Positions 50,936 through 59,422 are shown, counted from the stretch's first letter. The stretch: DNA of 64,000 nt from Paenibacillus elgii NBRC 100335 (GCF_004000865.1 NZ_BIMB01000009.1:118793-182792); one strand, 5' to 3'. Program-made: numbers and translations. Notes: a model not told the origin generated them from the sequence alone.

Positions 50936-52192
50936 TTATCTTCTTTCGGAAGGGCCGCCCACAAATACGGTCTGATCCGTATCGAGGCCGTAAGCGCTGT
51001 GCAGCGCCGCGATCACTTCGTTCAGACGACCGTTTTCAATGACGCAGGACGTCTTGATTTCGGACGTGCTCACCAGCAGAATGCTGATGCCGAGCTCAGA
51101 GATCACCTCGAACATTTTCGCAGCCACGCCCGGCGTGCTCACCATGCCCGCACCAACGATGGATACTTTAACCAGATTGGTTTCGGAGGTCACTTGACGG
51201 AAGCCGACTTCCGGACGAATTCCTTCGATAACTTGAAGCGCCTTCTCTTGATCGGACAGCGATACGGTGCAGGAGAAATCGGCGAGACCGTTCTGTACGC
51301 CGCTTTGGACGATGATATCCACATCGATTTGCGCATTGGCCAAGGCAGTGAAAACTTTAGCCAGCTGCCCCGGCTTTTCTTCCACTCCCAAAATACTGAT
51401 TCTCGCCACATTTTTGTCGTAAGCAATGCCGCGTACTACGATGCCTTGTTCCATCGCCGCTTCCTCCTTCACATTCGTGCCCTCATTATGATTGAAGCTG
51501 GATCTGACGACCAGCCGTACGTTGTAATTTTTGGCGTATTCCACGGCGCGCGGATGCAGAACCGCCGCTCCGAGATTGGCAAGCTCCAGCATTTCGTCGT
51601 ACGAAATTTCGTTCAGCTTGCGGGCGCACTTCACGATCCGCGGATCAGTGGAATAAATGCCGTCCACATCGGTGAAAATTTCGCAGACGTCCGCTTCAAT
51701 GGCCGCCGCCAGCGCTACGGCCGTCGTATCCGACCCGCCGCGTCCGAGCGTCGTAATTTCGCCTTCCTCGGTCATGCCTTGGAAACCCGCAACGATGACG
51801 ATTTTGCCAGCTGCGATCGCATTGCGGATACGATCCGGACGGATATCGGTAATGCGCGCCTTGCCATGAAGCGCTTCCGTGTACATGCCCGCTTGCCAGC
51901 CCGTAAACGAAACGGCTTCGTGCCCGAGGCTGTGGATCGTCATCGCCAGCAACGCAACCGAAACCTGCTCGCCCGTTGTCAGCAGCATGTCCATTTCTCG
52001 CGCCGGCGGTGTGCCGGGGCACAGTTGTTTGGACAAATCGATTAAATCGTCCGTTGTATCTCCCATGGCCGAAACGACGATGACACAACCGTGGCCTTCA
52101 AGCTTTCTTTCCACGATGCGGTTCGCCACCCGCTTCATCCGCTCCGCGTTACCTACGGAGCTCCCGCCGAATTTCATCACTATCAGAGACAA
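50936..52192 (-). CDS. lysC: Aspartate kinase
   Basis: A 418-residue enzyme that phosphorylates aspartate, the entry to lysine, diaminopimelate, threonine and methionine. The N-terminal kinase domain has VMKFGGSSVGNAERMKRVAN, FQGMTEEGEITTLGRGGSDT and TDVDGIYSTDPRIV. Two C-terminal ACT domains (from about 265) sense amino acids. The length fits the Bacillus LysC/AskII type with an alpha/beta subunit overlap, although DapG or ThrD orthology cannot be excluded. The leader is too short for a lysine riboswitch. Confidence 0.9.
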   Translation of the reverse strand: MSLIVMKFGGSSVGNAERMKRVANRIVERKLEGHGCVIVVSAMGDTTDDLIDLSKQLCPGTPPAREMDMLLTTGEQVSVALLAMTIHSLGHEAVSFTGWQAGMYTEALHGKARITDIRPDRIRNAIAAGKIVIVAGFQGMTEEGEITTLGRGGSDTTAVALAAAIEADVCEIFTDVDGIYSTDPRIVKCARKLNEISYDEMLELANLGAAVLHPRAVEYAKNYNVRLVVRSSFNHNEGTNVKEEAAMEQGIVVRGIAYDKNVARISILGVEEKPGQLAKVFTALANAQIDVDIIVQSGVQNGLADFSCTVSLSDQEKALQVIEGIRPEVGFRQVTSETNLVKVSIVGAGMVSTPGVAAKMFEVISELGISILLVSTSEIKTSCVIENGRLNEVIAALHSAYGLDTDQTVFVGGPSERR

Positions 52193-52235
52193 AGCTGCTC
52201 ACTCCCTACGGAAACTTTTACATAACTAGTGAGTT

Positions 52236-52265
52236 ATTATATCATATGCCCTATCTCTCTTGAAA
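52236..52265 (-). promoter_or_regulatory. Promoter of aspartate kinase gene
   Basis: On the minus strand, an extended -10 TGATATAAT (52236-52241 for TATAAT) follows a weak -35 TTTCAA with an 18-bp spacer. Just downstream is the dyad TAACTCACTAGTTA, a possible operator. Confidence 0.6.
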
Positions 52266-52275
52266 TAGTAAAATA

Positions 52276-52875
52276 TCAACCCGAGCAGACGGATAACGCA
52301 AACCCTCCATCTTCTTCCATTGTTGTAACCAACCTCCTCGCACCGCCGCAGCGTGCTTCAGCCAGATGCGCCTGATAGGCTCGGCTCGTACCCGCTTCGG
52401 TCACGATATAGACCCGTTCTTTGCCTAGATTGCGGCACCATGCGAGAAAACGGTCCGCCTGTTGGGCGAAGAGCAGGCCCGGCAGCGTATGAATGCCCTG
52501 CAGCCACAAATATTCGGGCAAGTCGGCAGGCAGCTGCCATTTGGGGAACCGGCCCGCAAGCCGGCCAGGCTCTAGCGGCATGTCACAAGGCATCGTATGA
52601 AAATCGTAGCGGAAAGGATATTGACGCGGACCTGCGAGCGGATGTACAAACCGGGCGACGGGCTTCCCTTCGCACCAGAGCTCCGCCGTTTGGAGCATTC
52701 GCAGCGTCGGACCGGCAATGACCGCGTCCGCATCCGAGAGCGGCTTCAAGCTTCGAAGCCGAAGTGCGTCCGTTCTGCCTCGTTCCGTGAGCTGCGGGTC
52801 TTTCATTTCCCGGCTTCCGGGGAAACCGAGCGAATGCTGCGCTTCACCGTGAATGACGAATACCAAATCCATCAT
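52276..52875 (-). CDS. Histidine phosphatase superfamily protein
   Basis: A protein of about 199 residues recognisable as phosphoglycerate-mutase-like: an N-terminal VIHGEAQH motif, LTERGRTDALRL at about 29-40, IAGPTLRMLQTAELW and a second His region. The usual RHG core reads IHG, with Arg replaced by Ile, so catalytic activity is uncertain. There is no signal peptide. The start lies among two consecutive ATGs behind GGAGGGAGC. Substrate unknown. Confidence 0.7.
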   Translation of the reverse strand: MMDLVFVIHGEAQHSLGFPGSREMKDPQLTERGRTDALRLRSLKPLSDADAVIAGPTLRMLQTAELWCEGKPVARFVHPLAGPRQYPFRYDFHTMPCDMPLEPGRLAGRFPKWQLPADLPEYLWLQGIHTLPGLLFAQQADRFLAWCRNLGKERVYIVTEAGTSRAYQAHLAEARCGGARRLVTTMEEDGGFALSVCSG

Positions 52876-52977
52876 GCTCCCTCCAGTCCATCGTTTGCCG
52901 TAGGCAAACTGCTCCTGTTCATTTATACGAAACCGGCGTACCCTCCATGCTACCTATCGTTAGCGCCGCCCGGGAAG

Positions 52978-53262
52978 CTACGGCCGGTTCCGTCGATTGG
53001 CCCATCTCCGCAACAACGGCTGCAGGGCGAAGGCGTACAAAGCAGCGGTGCCGGCAAACGTCAGTACGTAAAGCCATCCGGACGGGCTCGCCGTCAGCCC
53101 GAAGGTAACCTGCGATTCCAGCGCCTGCTTGCTCGAATAGGCATCGACGATCTTCGGCACATGCCGCATGGTAAGAAGCATCCCCGAAACGACTTGCACG
53201 ATAACATACAAAATATGAACCGCCGCTGCGAACAAAAGGGCGTTCCTTATCGTTTTAACCAT
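52978..53262 (-). CDS. Small hypothetical membrane protein
   Basis: A 94-residue protein with two membrane segments (about 6-28, NALLFAAAVHILYVIVQVVS, and about 62-82) and a basic C terminus (LLRRWANRRNRP). The start MVKTIRNALL follows AAGGAGAGAAACGG. No family was recognised. It lies 26 bp after the acetyltransferase gene and may be cotranscribed. Confidence 0.6.
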   Translation of the reverse strand: MVKTIRNALLFAAAVHILYVIVQVVSGMLLTMRHVPKIVDAYSSKQALESQVTFGLTASPSGWLYVLTFAGTAALYAFALQPLLRRWANRRNRP

Positions 53263-53288
53263 CCGTTTCTCTCCTTGAATCCCGTCAT

Positions 53289-53792
53289 CTATAGTTTGCA
53301 TACCATCCAGTATTCGTCGTACGACGCGCTACCGATTTTCAGCGCATTCGGTTCGGTGCCGAAAATTTCGAATCCAGCCGAACGGTACAATCGAACCGCC
53401 GGTTCGTTGACGGTCACCACAGCCAAATAAACCTGCTCCAGCCCATCCAGCGAGCGCACCTCCTCCAGCACATGCCGAAGCAACGCGGTGGCGATCCCTT
53501 TCCCCTGGTGGGCACTATCCACGTACACTCCCCACAGCATGCCCTTATGAGCCAGATTGCGCGAAGACTCCCGGCGAAAGCCGATCATGCCCATCAGTTC
53601 GCGGTTTTCTTCGAACGCTCCCAGCAAAAACTGGTCCGCCGAATTCGGAAAACGGCGGCGAACCTCGTCCATACCGGTAAGCGACGCGTCCTCGTAGTTC
53701 GATCCGAACGATTCCGGATGTTCTTTGAGCGATTTTAACCGCAAGCTCCAAAATGCCTCCACGTCTTGAGGCTCCAGTTTACGAAGGTTCAT
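53289..53792 (-). CDS. GNAT-family N-acetyltransferase
   Basis: A 167-residue single-domain acetyltransferase. It begins MNLRKLEPQDVEAFWSLRLK, with the acetyl-CoA loop GVYVDSAHQGKGIATALLRH at about 90-109 and a final VNEPAVRLYRSAGFEIFGTE. The acceptor (small amine, protein or antibiotic) cannot be inferred. It is divergent from the MerR-thioredoxin operon and starts at an ATG behind AAAAGGAGG. Confidence 0.88.
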   Translation of the reverse strand: MNLRKLEPQDVEAFWSLRLKSLKEHPESFGSNYEDASLTGMDEVRRRFPNSADQFLLGAFEENRELMGMIGFRRESSRNLAHKGMLWGVYVDSAHQGKGIATALLRHVLEEVRSLDGLEQVYLAVVTVNEPAVRLYRSAGFEIFGTEPNALKIGSASYDEYWMVCKL

Positions 53793-53830
53793 GACTTATC
53801 CTCCTTTTTAAAATAGATGTAAAAAAACGA

Positions 53831-53862
53831 TTGACTCTGACATTAATGTCACGGTCTATAAT
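53831..53862 (+). promoter_or_regulatory. MerR-type promoter with 20-bp spacer
   Basis: TTGACT (53831-53836) and TATAAT (53857-53862) are separated by 20 bp. The spacer contains the perfect dyad TGACATTAATGTCA (53838-53851). Such over-long spacers are a hallmark of promoters activated by MerR proteins, and the MerR gene follows directly. Confidence 0.8.
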
Positions 53863-53895
53863 AAAACTACGATCCGCAATTCACCCGAAGGAGGG

Positions 53896-54291
53896 ATGGC
53901 CCTGAAAATCGGCGAGCTGTCCAAGGCGACCGGGGTCAGCATCCGATCGCTCCGCTATTACGAGAAGCAAGGGCTTATCGCGCCGGCCCGCACCGAAAGC
54001 GGCTACCGGGAATATCACAAATTCGCCGTAGAGCAGGTCAAAACGATCCGATTGTATCTGAATCTGGGCTTGTCTACCGAGCAGATTGCCGGTTTTCTGC
54101 ACTGCGTGCTATTGAACAAAGAAGCATTCTGCAACGAGGTATTGCCCGTGTATCAGCAGAAGCTGAAGGAGATCGACGAGCAAATCCAGACGCTGGTCCG
54201 GATCAGGTCCAATCTGGACGAGCGCATACAATCTATTCTATCGGAACGAATCGATAACGAATCCATGGAGGGAACGAACGATGAGTCTTAA
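53896..54291 (+). CDS. MerR-family transcriptional regulator
   Basis: A 131-residue regulator with an N-terminal winged helix (KIGELSKATGVSIRSLRYYE, then ESGYREYHKFAVEQ), a dimerisation helix and a short C-terminal region. Two cysteines (LHCVLLNKEAFCNE, about 74 and 84) could sense thiol or metal stress; this is inference. The annotated ATG is only 2 bp after GGAGGG, so the CTG at 53905, 9 bp further on, could be the true start. It overlaps the thioredoxin gene by 11 bp and probably controls it. Confidence 0.88.
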   Translation: MALKIGELSKATGVSIRSLRYYEKQGLIAPARTESGYREYHKFAVEQVKTIRLYLNLGLSTEQIAGFLHCVLLNKEAFCNEVLPVYQQKLKEIDEQIQTLVRIRSNLDERIQSILSERIDNESMEGTNDES

Positions 54292-54613
54292 AACAAGCAA
54301 CGATGCTGAATTTTCCGGAGATATCCGCAAATCCGAACTGACGCTGGTCGATTTTACCGCTGTGTGGTGCCCGCCGTGCAAAAGGCTGATCCCGCTCCTG
54401 GAGGAGCTCGGGCAAGAGCTGGGAGAGCGCGTGACGATTCTGAAGGTGGACGTCGACGCTTCGCCGCAGATTGCGGCCCGATTCGGGGTGATGTCGATGC
54501 CGACGGTCATCCTGCTCAAGGACGGCGAACCTGTCGAAAGGCTGGTCGGCTTAAGGCCGAAAGAGGCATACCGCGGCTTGGTTACCAAATACTCGGCCAT
54601 GGCCGCCCGCTAA
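54281..54613 (+). CDS. Thioredoxin-like protein with WCPPC motif
   Basis: A 110-residue thioredoxin fold. The active site is W29-C-P-P-C33 in FTAVWCPPCKRL rather than the usual WCGPC. The cis-proline is in MSMPTVILLKDG. The Pro-Pro variant should alter the redox potential. There is no signal peptide, so it is cytosolic. It is translated from within the MerR gene end (11-bp overlap), implying a stress-inducible MerR-thioredoxin operon. Confidence 0.92.
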   Translation: MSLKTSNDAEFSGDIRKSELTLVDFTAVWCPPCKRLIPLLEELGQELGERVTILKVDVDASPQIAARFGVMSMPTVILLKDGEPVERLVGLRPKEAYRGLVTKYSAMAAR

Positions 54614-54785
54614 CCGGCCGGGCACCGGTCATACACCGCCATCCGTTCCTCTTCCTGTTCATCGTACCATATTTTGGCGTATGGTGGAATTCCCTGCATG
54701 TCGGATGATTTTAACGGAAATTTTTGCTTAATCCAAAAGGGCTGGCGCGCCTTAGCCGCCAGCCTCTATACTCCATTCCCCCTGT

Positions 54786-54920
54786 TCAATCGCCAAGGTT
54801 CGGACCGGACGTCCGAACTCCCGATCGATTCCCCGCTCCACAATAAGCTGCAAATTCCTTCAGCAGCTGCTGCCTGTAATGATATTCCGAACGAAAGTGC
54901 GGTTTCGTCTCTGCCGTCAC
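54786..54920 (-). CDS. Candidate small ORF
   Basis: 44 codons from GTG 54920 (TAETKPHFRSEYHYRQQLLK onward), preceded by AGGGGAGG with 8-bp spacing. The peptide is hydrophilic and not recognised. Support is only the strong ribosome site in an otherwise empty stretch. Confidence 0.3.
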   Translation of the reverse strand: MTAETKPHFRSEYHYRQQLLKEFAAYCGAGNRSGVRTSGPNLGD

Positions 54921-55125
54921 CTTCCTTACCTCCCCTTTGTTGCCGAATGAAACGGCAGTCGGCGCCCGATCCGCCCTCTTCCATAAATTGGGTCAATTCA
55001 TCAATTTGGACCTGACAAGTTCTTAGCCACATTTGTTCGAATCCTCTCCCAATGATGCCATTCGTCCCGATTTTCTCCACCAGCCCCGGCTTCCCCGGCA
55101 AACTCGCTCAGCGTGGTCCTGACGG

Positions 55126-55154
55126 CCCGTCCGAGCTGCGGCAGCTTGGACGGG
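55126..55154. other. GC-rich near-perfect hairpin
   Basis: CCCGTCCGAGCTGCG followed by GCAGCTTGGACGGG pairs almost fully with a minimal loop and no T run on either side. It may be a DNA cruciform, an RNA element or the end of a lost element. Confidence 0.45.
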
Positions 55155-55271
55155 TGGCACAAAATGAGCGCCACCAAAACAAATGAACTCACTTTTTCCC
55201 TTTTGTTATGTTTCATTACATACAACGTTCGAAAAACAAAAATCAAACCATAGCGCGCCCTGTTTTATTAT

Positions 55272-55299
55272 TTGCATCACGTCATACCTCATGTAAAAT
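55272..55299 (+). promoter_or_regulatory. Promoter of the secreted-protein gene
   Basis: TTGCAT (55272-55277), a 16-bp spacer and TAAAAT (55294-55299), about 45 bp before the start codon. Confidence 0.5.
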
Positions 55300-55342
55300 T
55301 AGGGTTAAATTGGTTATATCTGCGAAAGAGAGGGAATAATGT

Positions 55343-56662
55343 ATGAGGAAAAAAGCCGGGCTTATCCTAATCTCCGGACTGTTGGCTGGCGTGCTGACCG
55401 GCCAACCATCGACGCCATCTGCTCTAGCCAACGACTCCCAGAGCCAGACGGATTCAGCCGAAACCATGACGCTGTTCGAGCCGACGGAGCTCTATGACGA
55501 CCGTTATCAACAAGTCGGAAGGATCGCGCCCCAGCAAGTCCATGTGCTGCAAACGTCGAGCATCCGAAGAGGACATGGAGAAGGCTATCGGGTGCCCAGA
55601 TATTTGATTTCCACCTGGATGGGCAACGCATGGATCGTTCCCGACAACGCGCTGAGAGGAAAAGAAGAGCCGATGGACACGTACATCGAACTCCCCCACG
55701 AAGAAACCTTATACAACGATCCGGGGTTATTGTCGCCTAAAGGGAAGATCGGCAAACAAACCATCAAAGCGATTGCCGGCTGGGACAAACGTTACAAGAT
55801 CGCGACCCCCGAGGGAGAAGGATGGATCGCACCAAATTGGGCGGCGGTTGGCGTAAAATTGGTTCAGACGGACGTTCAACTAACGGTGCCGACGAGATTG
55901 TTTCGTTTTCCGTACCAGGATGCCGGAGCGGGCGTGAATCCTCAGCCGATGCAGGTTACTGCGGTTTGGCGCGATTGGTACCGGGCCGATTCGTGGCTGG
56001 GGCCGGTTTGGTTCCGGCTTCATGAACTGGATGCGGCGGATGCAGATCATCGCATCGAGGTTGGCCTGCGATATTATTATCTTGACGGGAATCAGACGCG
56101 ATTTCGAGCCTCGGTGCAGCTCGGGCCGAAGTGGCGGGATACGGGAGAGACGATCCCGGTCGGGTTCGCCGTCTTCTTCTATAACGAAAAAGGCAAACGG
56201 ATCGGCTCCTCCTCGGGAGCGACAGTCCGGCTTAAAGGCGGAGAAGTAACGCCGGTCGAGCTGACGGTAGATCGGGATGTCCAAATGTTTGCGTATGCTA
56301 CCGTTCAAGTCGGGATGTTCCATGATCAACCCATAAGCAAGATTCAACCGGACGACCCGATGACCATCGCAGATGATGCGGCTAATCACGATCTTCGCTT
56401 AGGCTCGATTCAAGTGAGGCGGGATGGCATATTCAGCATCGTGACCGGTCAATATGCTTCCAAACTTGCCGGCGAGCGTCATGTGAAGGCGGAGCTGTCG
56501 TTCCTGAACGCGGACGGTAAAACGATAGCGAAAACTCCGCTGGAATTGGCATTCGATACGTCCTATCCCGGCAACGGCTTCCTTCAACCGTTCGAAGCCG
56601 TCGTGCCGGAGGATGTATCGACATATGTATCCGTGACGCTGAAAGTACTGGATGTGAGGTAA
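55343..56662 (+). CDS. Secreted protein of unknown function
   Basis: A 439-residue protein with a Sec signal peptide (MRKKAGLILISGLLAGVLTG, cleavage probably after SALA). The mature part has two or three repeated beta segments of about 80 residues, each with a threonine-leucine stretch, a PxYDD or YNDPG turn and a late WI(V/A)P (GNAWIVPDN and GEGWIAPNW). This suggests SH3-like repeats that may bind cell wall. The last third (about 220-439) is a different beta-rich domain. No enzyme motif was seen. It has a strong ribosome site (AGAGAGGG). Confidence 0.75.
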   Translation: MRKKAGLILISGLLAGVLTGQPSTPSALANDSQSQTDSAETMTLFEPTELYDDRYQQVGRIAPQQVHVLQTSSIRRGHGEGYRVPRYLISTWMGNAWIVPDNALRGKEEPMDTYIELPHEETLYNDPGLLSPKGKIGKQTIKAIAGWDKRYKIATPEGEGWIAPNWAAVGVKLVQTDVQLTVPTRLFRFPYQDAGAGVNPQPMQVTAVWRDWYRADSWLGPVWFRLHELDAADADHRIEVGLRYYYLDGNQTRFRASVQLGPKWRDTGETIPVGFAVFFYNEKGKRIGSSSGATVRLKGGEVTPVELTVDRDVQMFAYATVQVGMFHDQPISKIQPDDPMTIADDAANHDLRLGSIQVRRDGIFSIVTGQYASKLAGERHVKAELSFLNADGKTIAKTPLELAFDTSYPGNGFLQPFEAVVPEDVSTYVSVTLKVLDVR

Positions 56663-56675
56663 CGGCGAAACACGA

Positions 56676-56720
56676 GCCTGCTTGAATCGTTGCCGGAAAC
56701 GGCGGCATTTCAAGCAGACC
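56676..56720. terminator. Long hairpin between convergent genes
   Basis: GCCTGCTTGAATCGTTGCCG, loop GAAA and CGGCGGCATTTCAAGCAGAC form a stem of about 20 pairs. No U run follows in either direction. It probably acts as a bidirectional stop or an mRNA 3' barrier for the two convergent genes. Confidence 0.55.
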
Positions 56721-56737
56721 CTTCGCTTGCCTCACCC

Positions 56738-57598
56738 TCACTCCGCCTGCCGCAGCCCGGCTGCCCGCGAAGAACGCCGCATCCGGGCCAGCGCTTCCGC
56801 TGAGGTGACCGCATCCGGCACGCTGCGCAGCTCCAGCACCCAAGAGCCGGCGAAGCCGTGATCCTGCGCCAGCACCGTCACGGCTTCGAGCGGAACCGAG
56901 CCCGCGCCGAACGCCCAGTGATCGTCGCGCACGCCCCCATTGTCGCTCAAATGCAGTCCGACAACGTACGGCATGATGCGCTTGAGCGACAGCAGGCACA
57001 GTCCCGTGCCGGTCAAATGAGCGTGTCCCGCATCGAAAACGACCCGCAGACGCGGCGAATCGACCGAGCGGACGATCCGCTCCAGGAACCTTACGTCCGT
57101 GCCTAGCAGGTTCGGATACGGCGGCACGTTTTCCAGCCCGATCACGACTTCCGAACCGGCTGTTGCGCGCAGCGCTTCCCGGACAAAATCTGCCACCCGC
57201 TCCGCAAGCTCCGACTCCTGTTCGGAATCGGCTTGGATCTCTTCCGCTTCGTCCACTTCCCCGGGATGCAGCACGACATATGCGCATTCCAGCCGCTCCG
57301 CGATCCGAAGCGTAGTCAACAGCAGCTCCATCGAAACTTTTCTGGCTTCCTCCTCATACGCAGCCGGGTTCAGACCCGTGATCGGAGCATGGACCGTCCA
57401 GCGAATGCCATGGTCCTTCCCAAGCTGCCGAAGCCAGTCGAGCTTCTCCTCCGGCCATTCCAGCAGCTCGATGTGCGGTCCTTCGCCCATGATCTCGATT
57501 TCCTTCCACCCGTCCCGGATCAAACGAACGACCGCCGCCTCCAAAGACTCCTCCAGCAGCGCATAAGTCGAAACGGCGCATTGACGCTGCGTTTCCAT
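56738..57598 (-). CDS. Sugar phosphate isomerase/epimerase-like TIM-barrel protein
   Basis: A 286-residue protein of the AP-endonuclease-2/xylose-isomerase-like fold. Metal-site segments are WTVHAPITG (His), VVLHPGEVDE, VIGLENVPP (Glu), VFDAGHAHLTG (Asp, His) and WVLELRSV (Glu). The start METQRQCAV follows GAGGAGGGTGAAAGCT. It is the last gene of the HAD/ABC operon, 31 bp after a permease gene. It could isomerise or cleave the imported compound; the exact reaction is unknown. Confidence 0.82.
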   Translation of the reverse strand: METQRQCAVSTYALLEESLEAAVVRLIRDGWKEIEIMGEGPHIELLEWPEEKLDWLRQLGKDHGIRWTVHAPITGLNPAAYEEEARKVSMELLLTTLRIAERLECAYVVLHPGEVDEAEEIQADSEQESELAERVADFVREALRATAGSEVVIGLENVPPYPNLLGTDVRFLERIVRSVDSPRLRVVFDAGHAHLTGTGLCLLSLKRIMPYVVGLHLSDNGGVRDDHWAFGAGSVPLEAVTVLAQDHGFAGSWVLELRSVPDAVTSAEALARMRRSSRAAGLRQAE

Positions 57599-57629
57599 AG
57601 CTTTCACCCTCCTCTTCTTCGTGTGCAAG

Positions 57630-58442
57630 TTACTTGATTCCCGATTGAATAAAGCTGTTCATAAACTGGCGCTGGAAGAGCAGAAACCCGGCCAGCAGCG
57701 GAGCGATGACCATCAGCGTTGCGGCGCTCACTTCCGTCCACTGCGCACCCGTCTCGAAAGATTGGGCGAAAATGGCGAGTCCTACCGTAAGCGGCCGGTT
57801 TTCGACGGAATTGGTAATGATGAGCGGCCACAAAAAGTTGTTCCAGTGGTAGCTGACGGACACCAGCCCGAAGGCGATGTAGGACGGGCGGGCCAGCGGA
57901 AAATAAATTTTCCACAGAACCTGCCACTTGGAGCAGCCTTCCATGACGGCGGCTTCGTCAAGCTCCGGCGGGATCGTCTTGAACATCTGGCGCAGCAGGA
58001 AAATGCCAAAGGCCGATGCGAAGTAAGGCAGCATAATGCCGAGCTTCGTATCGAGCAGCGACAATTCCTTCAGGACGTTGTAGTTCGGAAAAATCAGCAC
58101 GTCCGCCGGAATCATAATCTGCACGAGAAACAGCAGAAAGACGAGATTTTGGCCGCGAAAGCGGACCCGGGCAAAAGCAAACGCCGCCATCGTTGCCGTG
58201 ATCATCTGCACAGCGAACACGCAGACGACGATCAACAGCGTATTTACGTAGTACTGCGCAAACGGCGCAGCCGCCCAGACACGGGCGAAGTTATCCAGTG
58301 TGAACTCCAGGGACAAGCCCGGCTGCAGCGCAAGCTGCTTTGGACGAAAGGCCGTGCTAATCACCCAGACAAGTGGAACGAGCCAAACCAAAGCGAGCAT
58401 ATATATGAACGCATGACTTATTTTCAATTTGTTACGCAGCAT
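57630..58442 (-). CDS. Carbohydrate ABC transporter permease (UgpE-like)
   Basis: A 270-residue inner-membrane permease of the CUT1 family with six segments. The coupling motif EAAVMEGCSKWQVLWKIYFP (about 180-199) contacts the ATPase. It starts at MLRNKLKIS; the ribosome site is weak. It pairs with the permease encoded 37 bp upstream. No ATP-binding subunit is encoded in the operon, so a shared MsmK-like ATPase must serve it. The substrate, probably glycerol 3-phosphate or a related compound, is inferred from the GlpP and HAD genes. Confidence 0.9.
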   Translation of the reverse strand: MLRNKLKISHAFIYMLALVWLVPLVWVISTAFRPKQLALQPGLSLEFTLDNFARVWAAAPFAQYYVNTLLIVVCVFAVQMITATMAAFAFARVRFRGQNLVFLLFLVQIMIPADVLIFPNYNVLKELSLLDTKLGIMLPYFASAFGIFLLRQMFKTIPPELDEAAVMEGCSKWQVLWKIYFPLARPSYIAFGLVSVSYHWNNFLWPLIITNSVENRPLTVGLAIFAQSFETGAQWTEVSAATLMVIAPLLAGFLLFQRQFMNSFIQSGIK

Positions 58443-58479
58443 TTCAACCGCCAACCTTCTTTCACAGGGCATTTCCGCA

Positions 58480-59373
58480 TCAATGGTAATGTATTTTTTT
58501 ATCCAGCCCGAAAAATTGCAGCGCCGCCACCAGCAGAAGGACGGCGATCATAACGACCGTCAAGGTCGAGGCCATGCCTTGATCCCAGAAGCTGAAAGCC
58601 GTTTCGTAAATATAATAAAGCAGCAGATTGCTCGCGTTGTTCGGTCCGCCCTTCGTCATGATCAGCAAATGATCGACGAGCTTGAACGCGTTGGTCAGCG
58701 CCACGATGGCGACGAACAAAGTCGTCGGCATGAGCAGCGGGAACGTAATTTTGCGGAACACAGTCCAGCGCCCGACGCCGTCCACCTGCGCCGACTCGTA
58801 CAAGTCCCGGGAAATATTTTGCAGCCCGGCCAAGTAAAAAATCATAAAATACCCGGCTTCTTTCCAAATCATCATGACGATCATCGCGTACATGACCAGC
58901 TCCGGCGTGCCGAGCCAGTTGATGTCGCCCTGCCCGATCCATTGGGTCAGCCTGCTCAGCAGCCCGTACTGCGGCGTATAAATGAACAGCCACACGTTGG
59001 CGATGGCGATCATCGGGATCATGGTCGGGTAAAAGAACGCCGTCCGCACGAAGCCTTTGCCGCGAATCGCCTTGTTCGCGAACACCGCCATCAGCAGCGC
59101 CAGCGCCATGGATGTCGGCACCGTGCCGAGCGCAAACCACAGATTGTTGGACATGACCTGCCAGAAAAGCTCGTCCTTCATCAGATGAGCGTAATTGTCC
59201 AGGCCGATGAATATCGGCACCGGGCTCGCCAGATCCGCCTGGTAAAAGCTGAGCCGGATCGTCTTGGCGATCGGATAAAACGTGAACAGGAACAAGAACA
59301 CGAGCGAAGGCAAAAGCAAAAGCCATGCGAATGCGTCCGTTTTCCATTGTAAGTTGAAGTTTTTGCCGCCCAA
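58480..59373 (-). CDS. Carbohydrate ABC transporter permease (UgpA-like)
   Basis: A 297-residue CUT1 permease with six segments, beginning MGGKNFNLQWKTDAFAWLLL. The coupling motif is LYESAQVDGVGRWTVFRKIT (about 206-225). The conserved YPIAKTIRLSFYQADL of UgpA/MalF-like proteins is near the N terminus. It forms the membrane channel with the downstream permease. A GC-rich hairpin separates it from the binding-protein gene upstream. Confidence 0.9.
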   Translation of the reverse strand: MGGKNFNLQWKTDAFAWLLLLPSLVFLFLFTFYPIAKTIRLSFYQADLASPVPIFIGLDNYAHLMKDELFWQVMSNNLWFALGTVPTSMALALLMAVFANKAIRGKGFVRTAFFYPTMIPMIAIANVWLFIYTPQYGLLSRLTQWIGQGDINWLGTPELVMYAMIVMMIWKEAGYFMIFYLAGLQNISRDLYESAQVDGVGRWTVFRKITFPLLMPTTLFVAIVALTNAFKLVDHLLIMTKGGPNNASNLLLYYIYETAFSFWDQGMASTLTVVMIAVLLLVAALQFFGLDKKIHYH

Positions 59374-59422
59374 AAGGAAGCCTCCCCGCGATCGTTAAAA
59401 TAAAGCCGTACCGGAGCTCCGG

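Larger units (their letters stand above)
54614..55342. other. 729-bp intergenic region
   Basis: No well-supported long gene. The open frames on both strands lack ribosome sites, recognisable domains and a consistent reading direction. The region contains a 44-codon candidate ORF (54786-54920), a GC-rich hairpin (55126-55154) and, at its right end, the promoter of the secreted-protein gene. Confidence 0.6.

Noticed and set aside
52193..52275. Lysine riboswitch upstream of aspartate kinase
   Set aside because: Bacillus lysC has an L-box, but here only about 80 bp separate the gene from its neighbour and no five-helix structure fits; only a promoter and a short dyad are visible.
54674..55246. 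Overlapping 81- to 113-codon frames in the 54.6-55.3 kb gap
   Set aside because: They conflict with each other, lack ribosome sites and resemble no family. Only the 44-codon frame with a strong site was kept, at low confidence.
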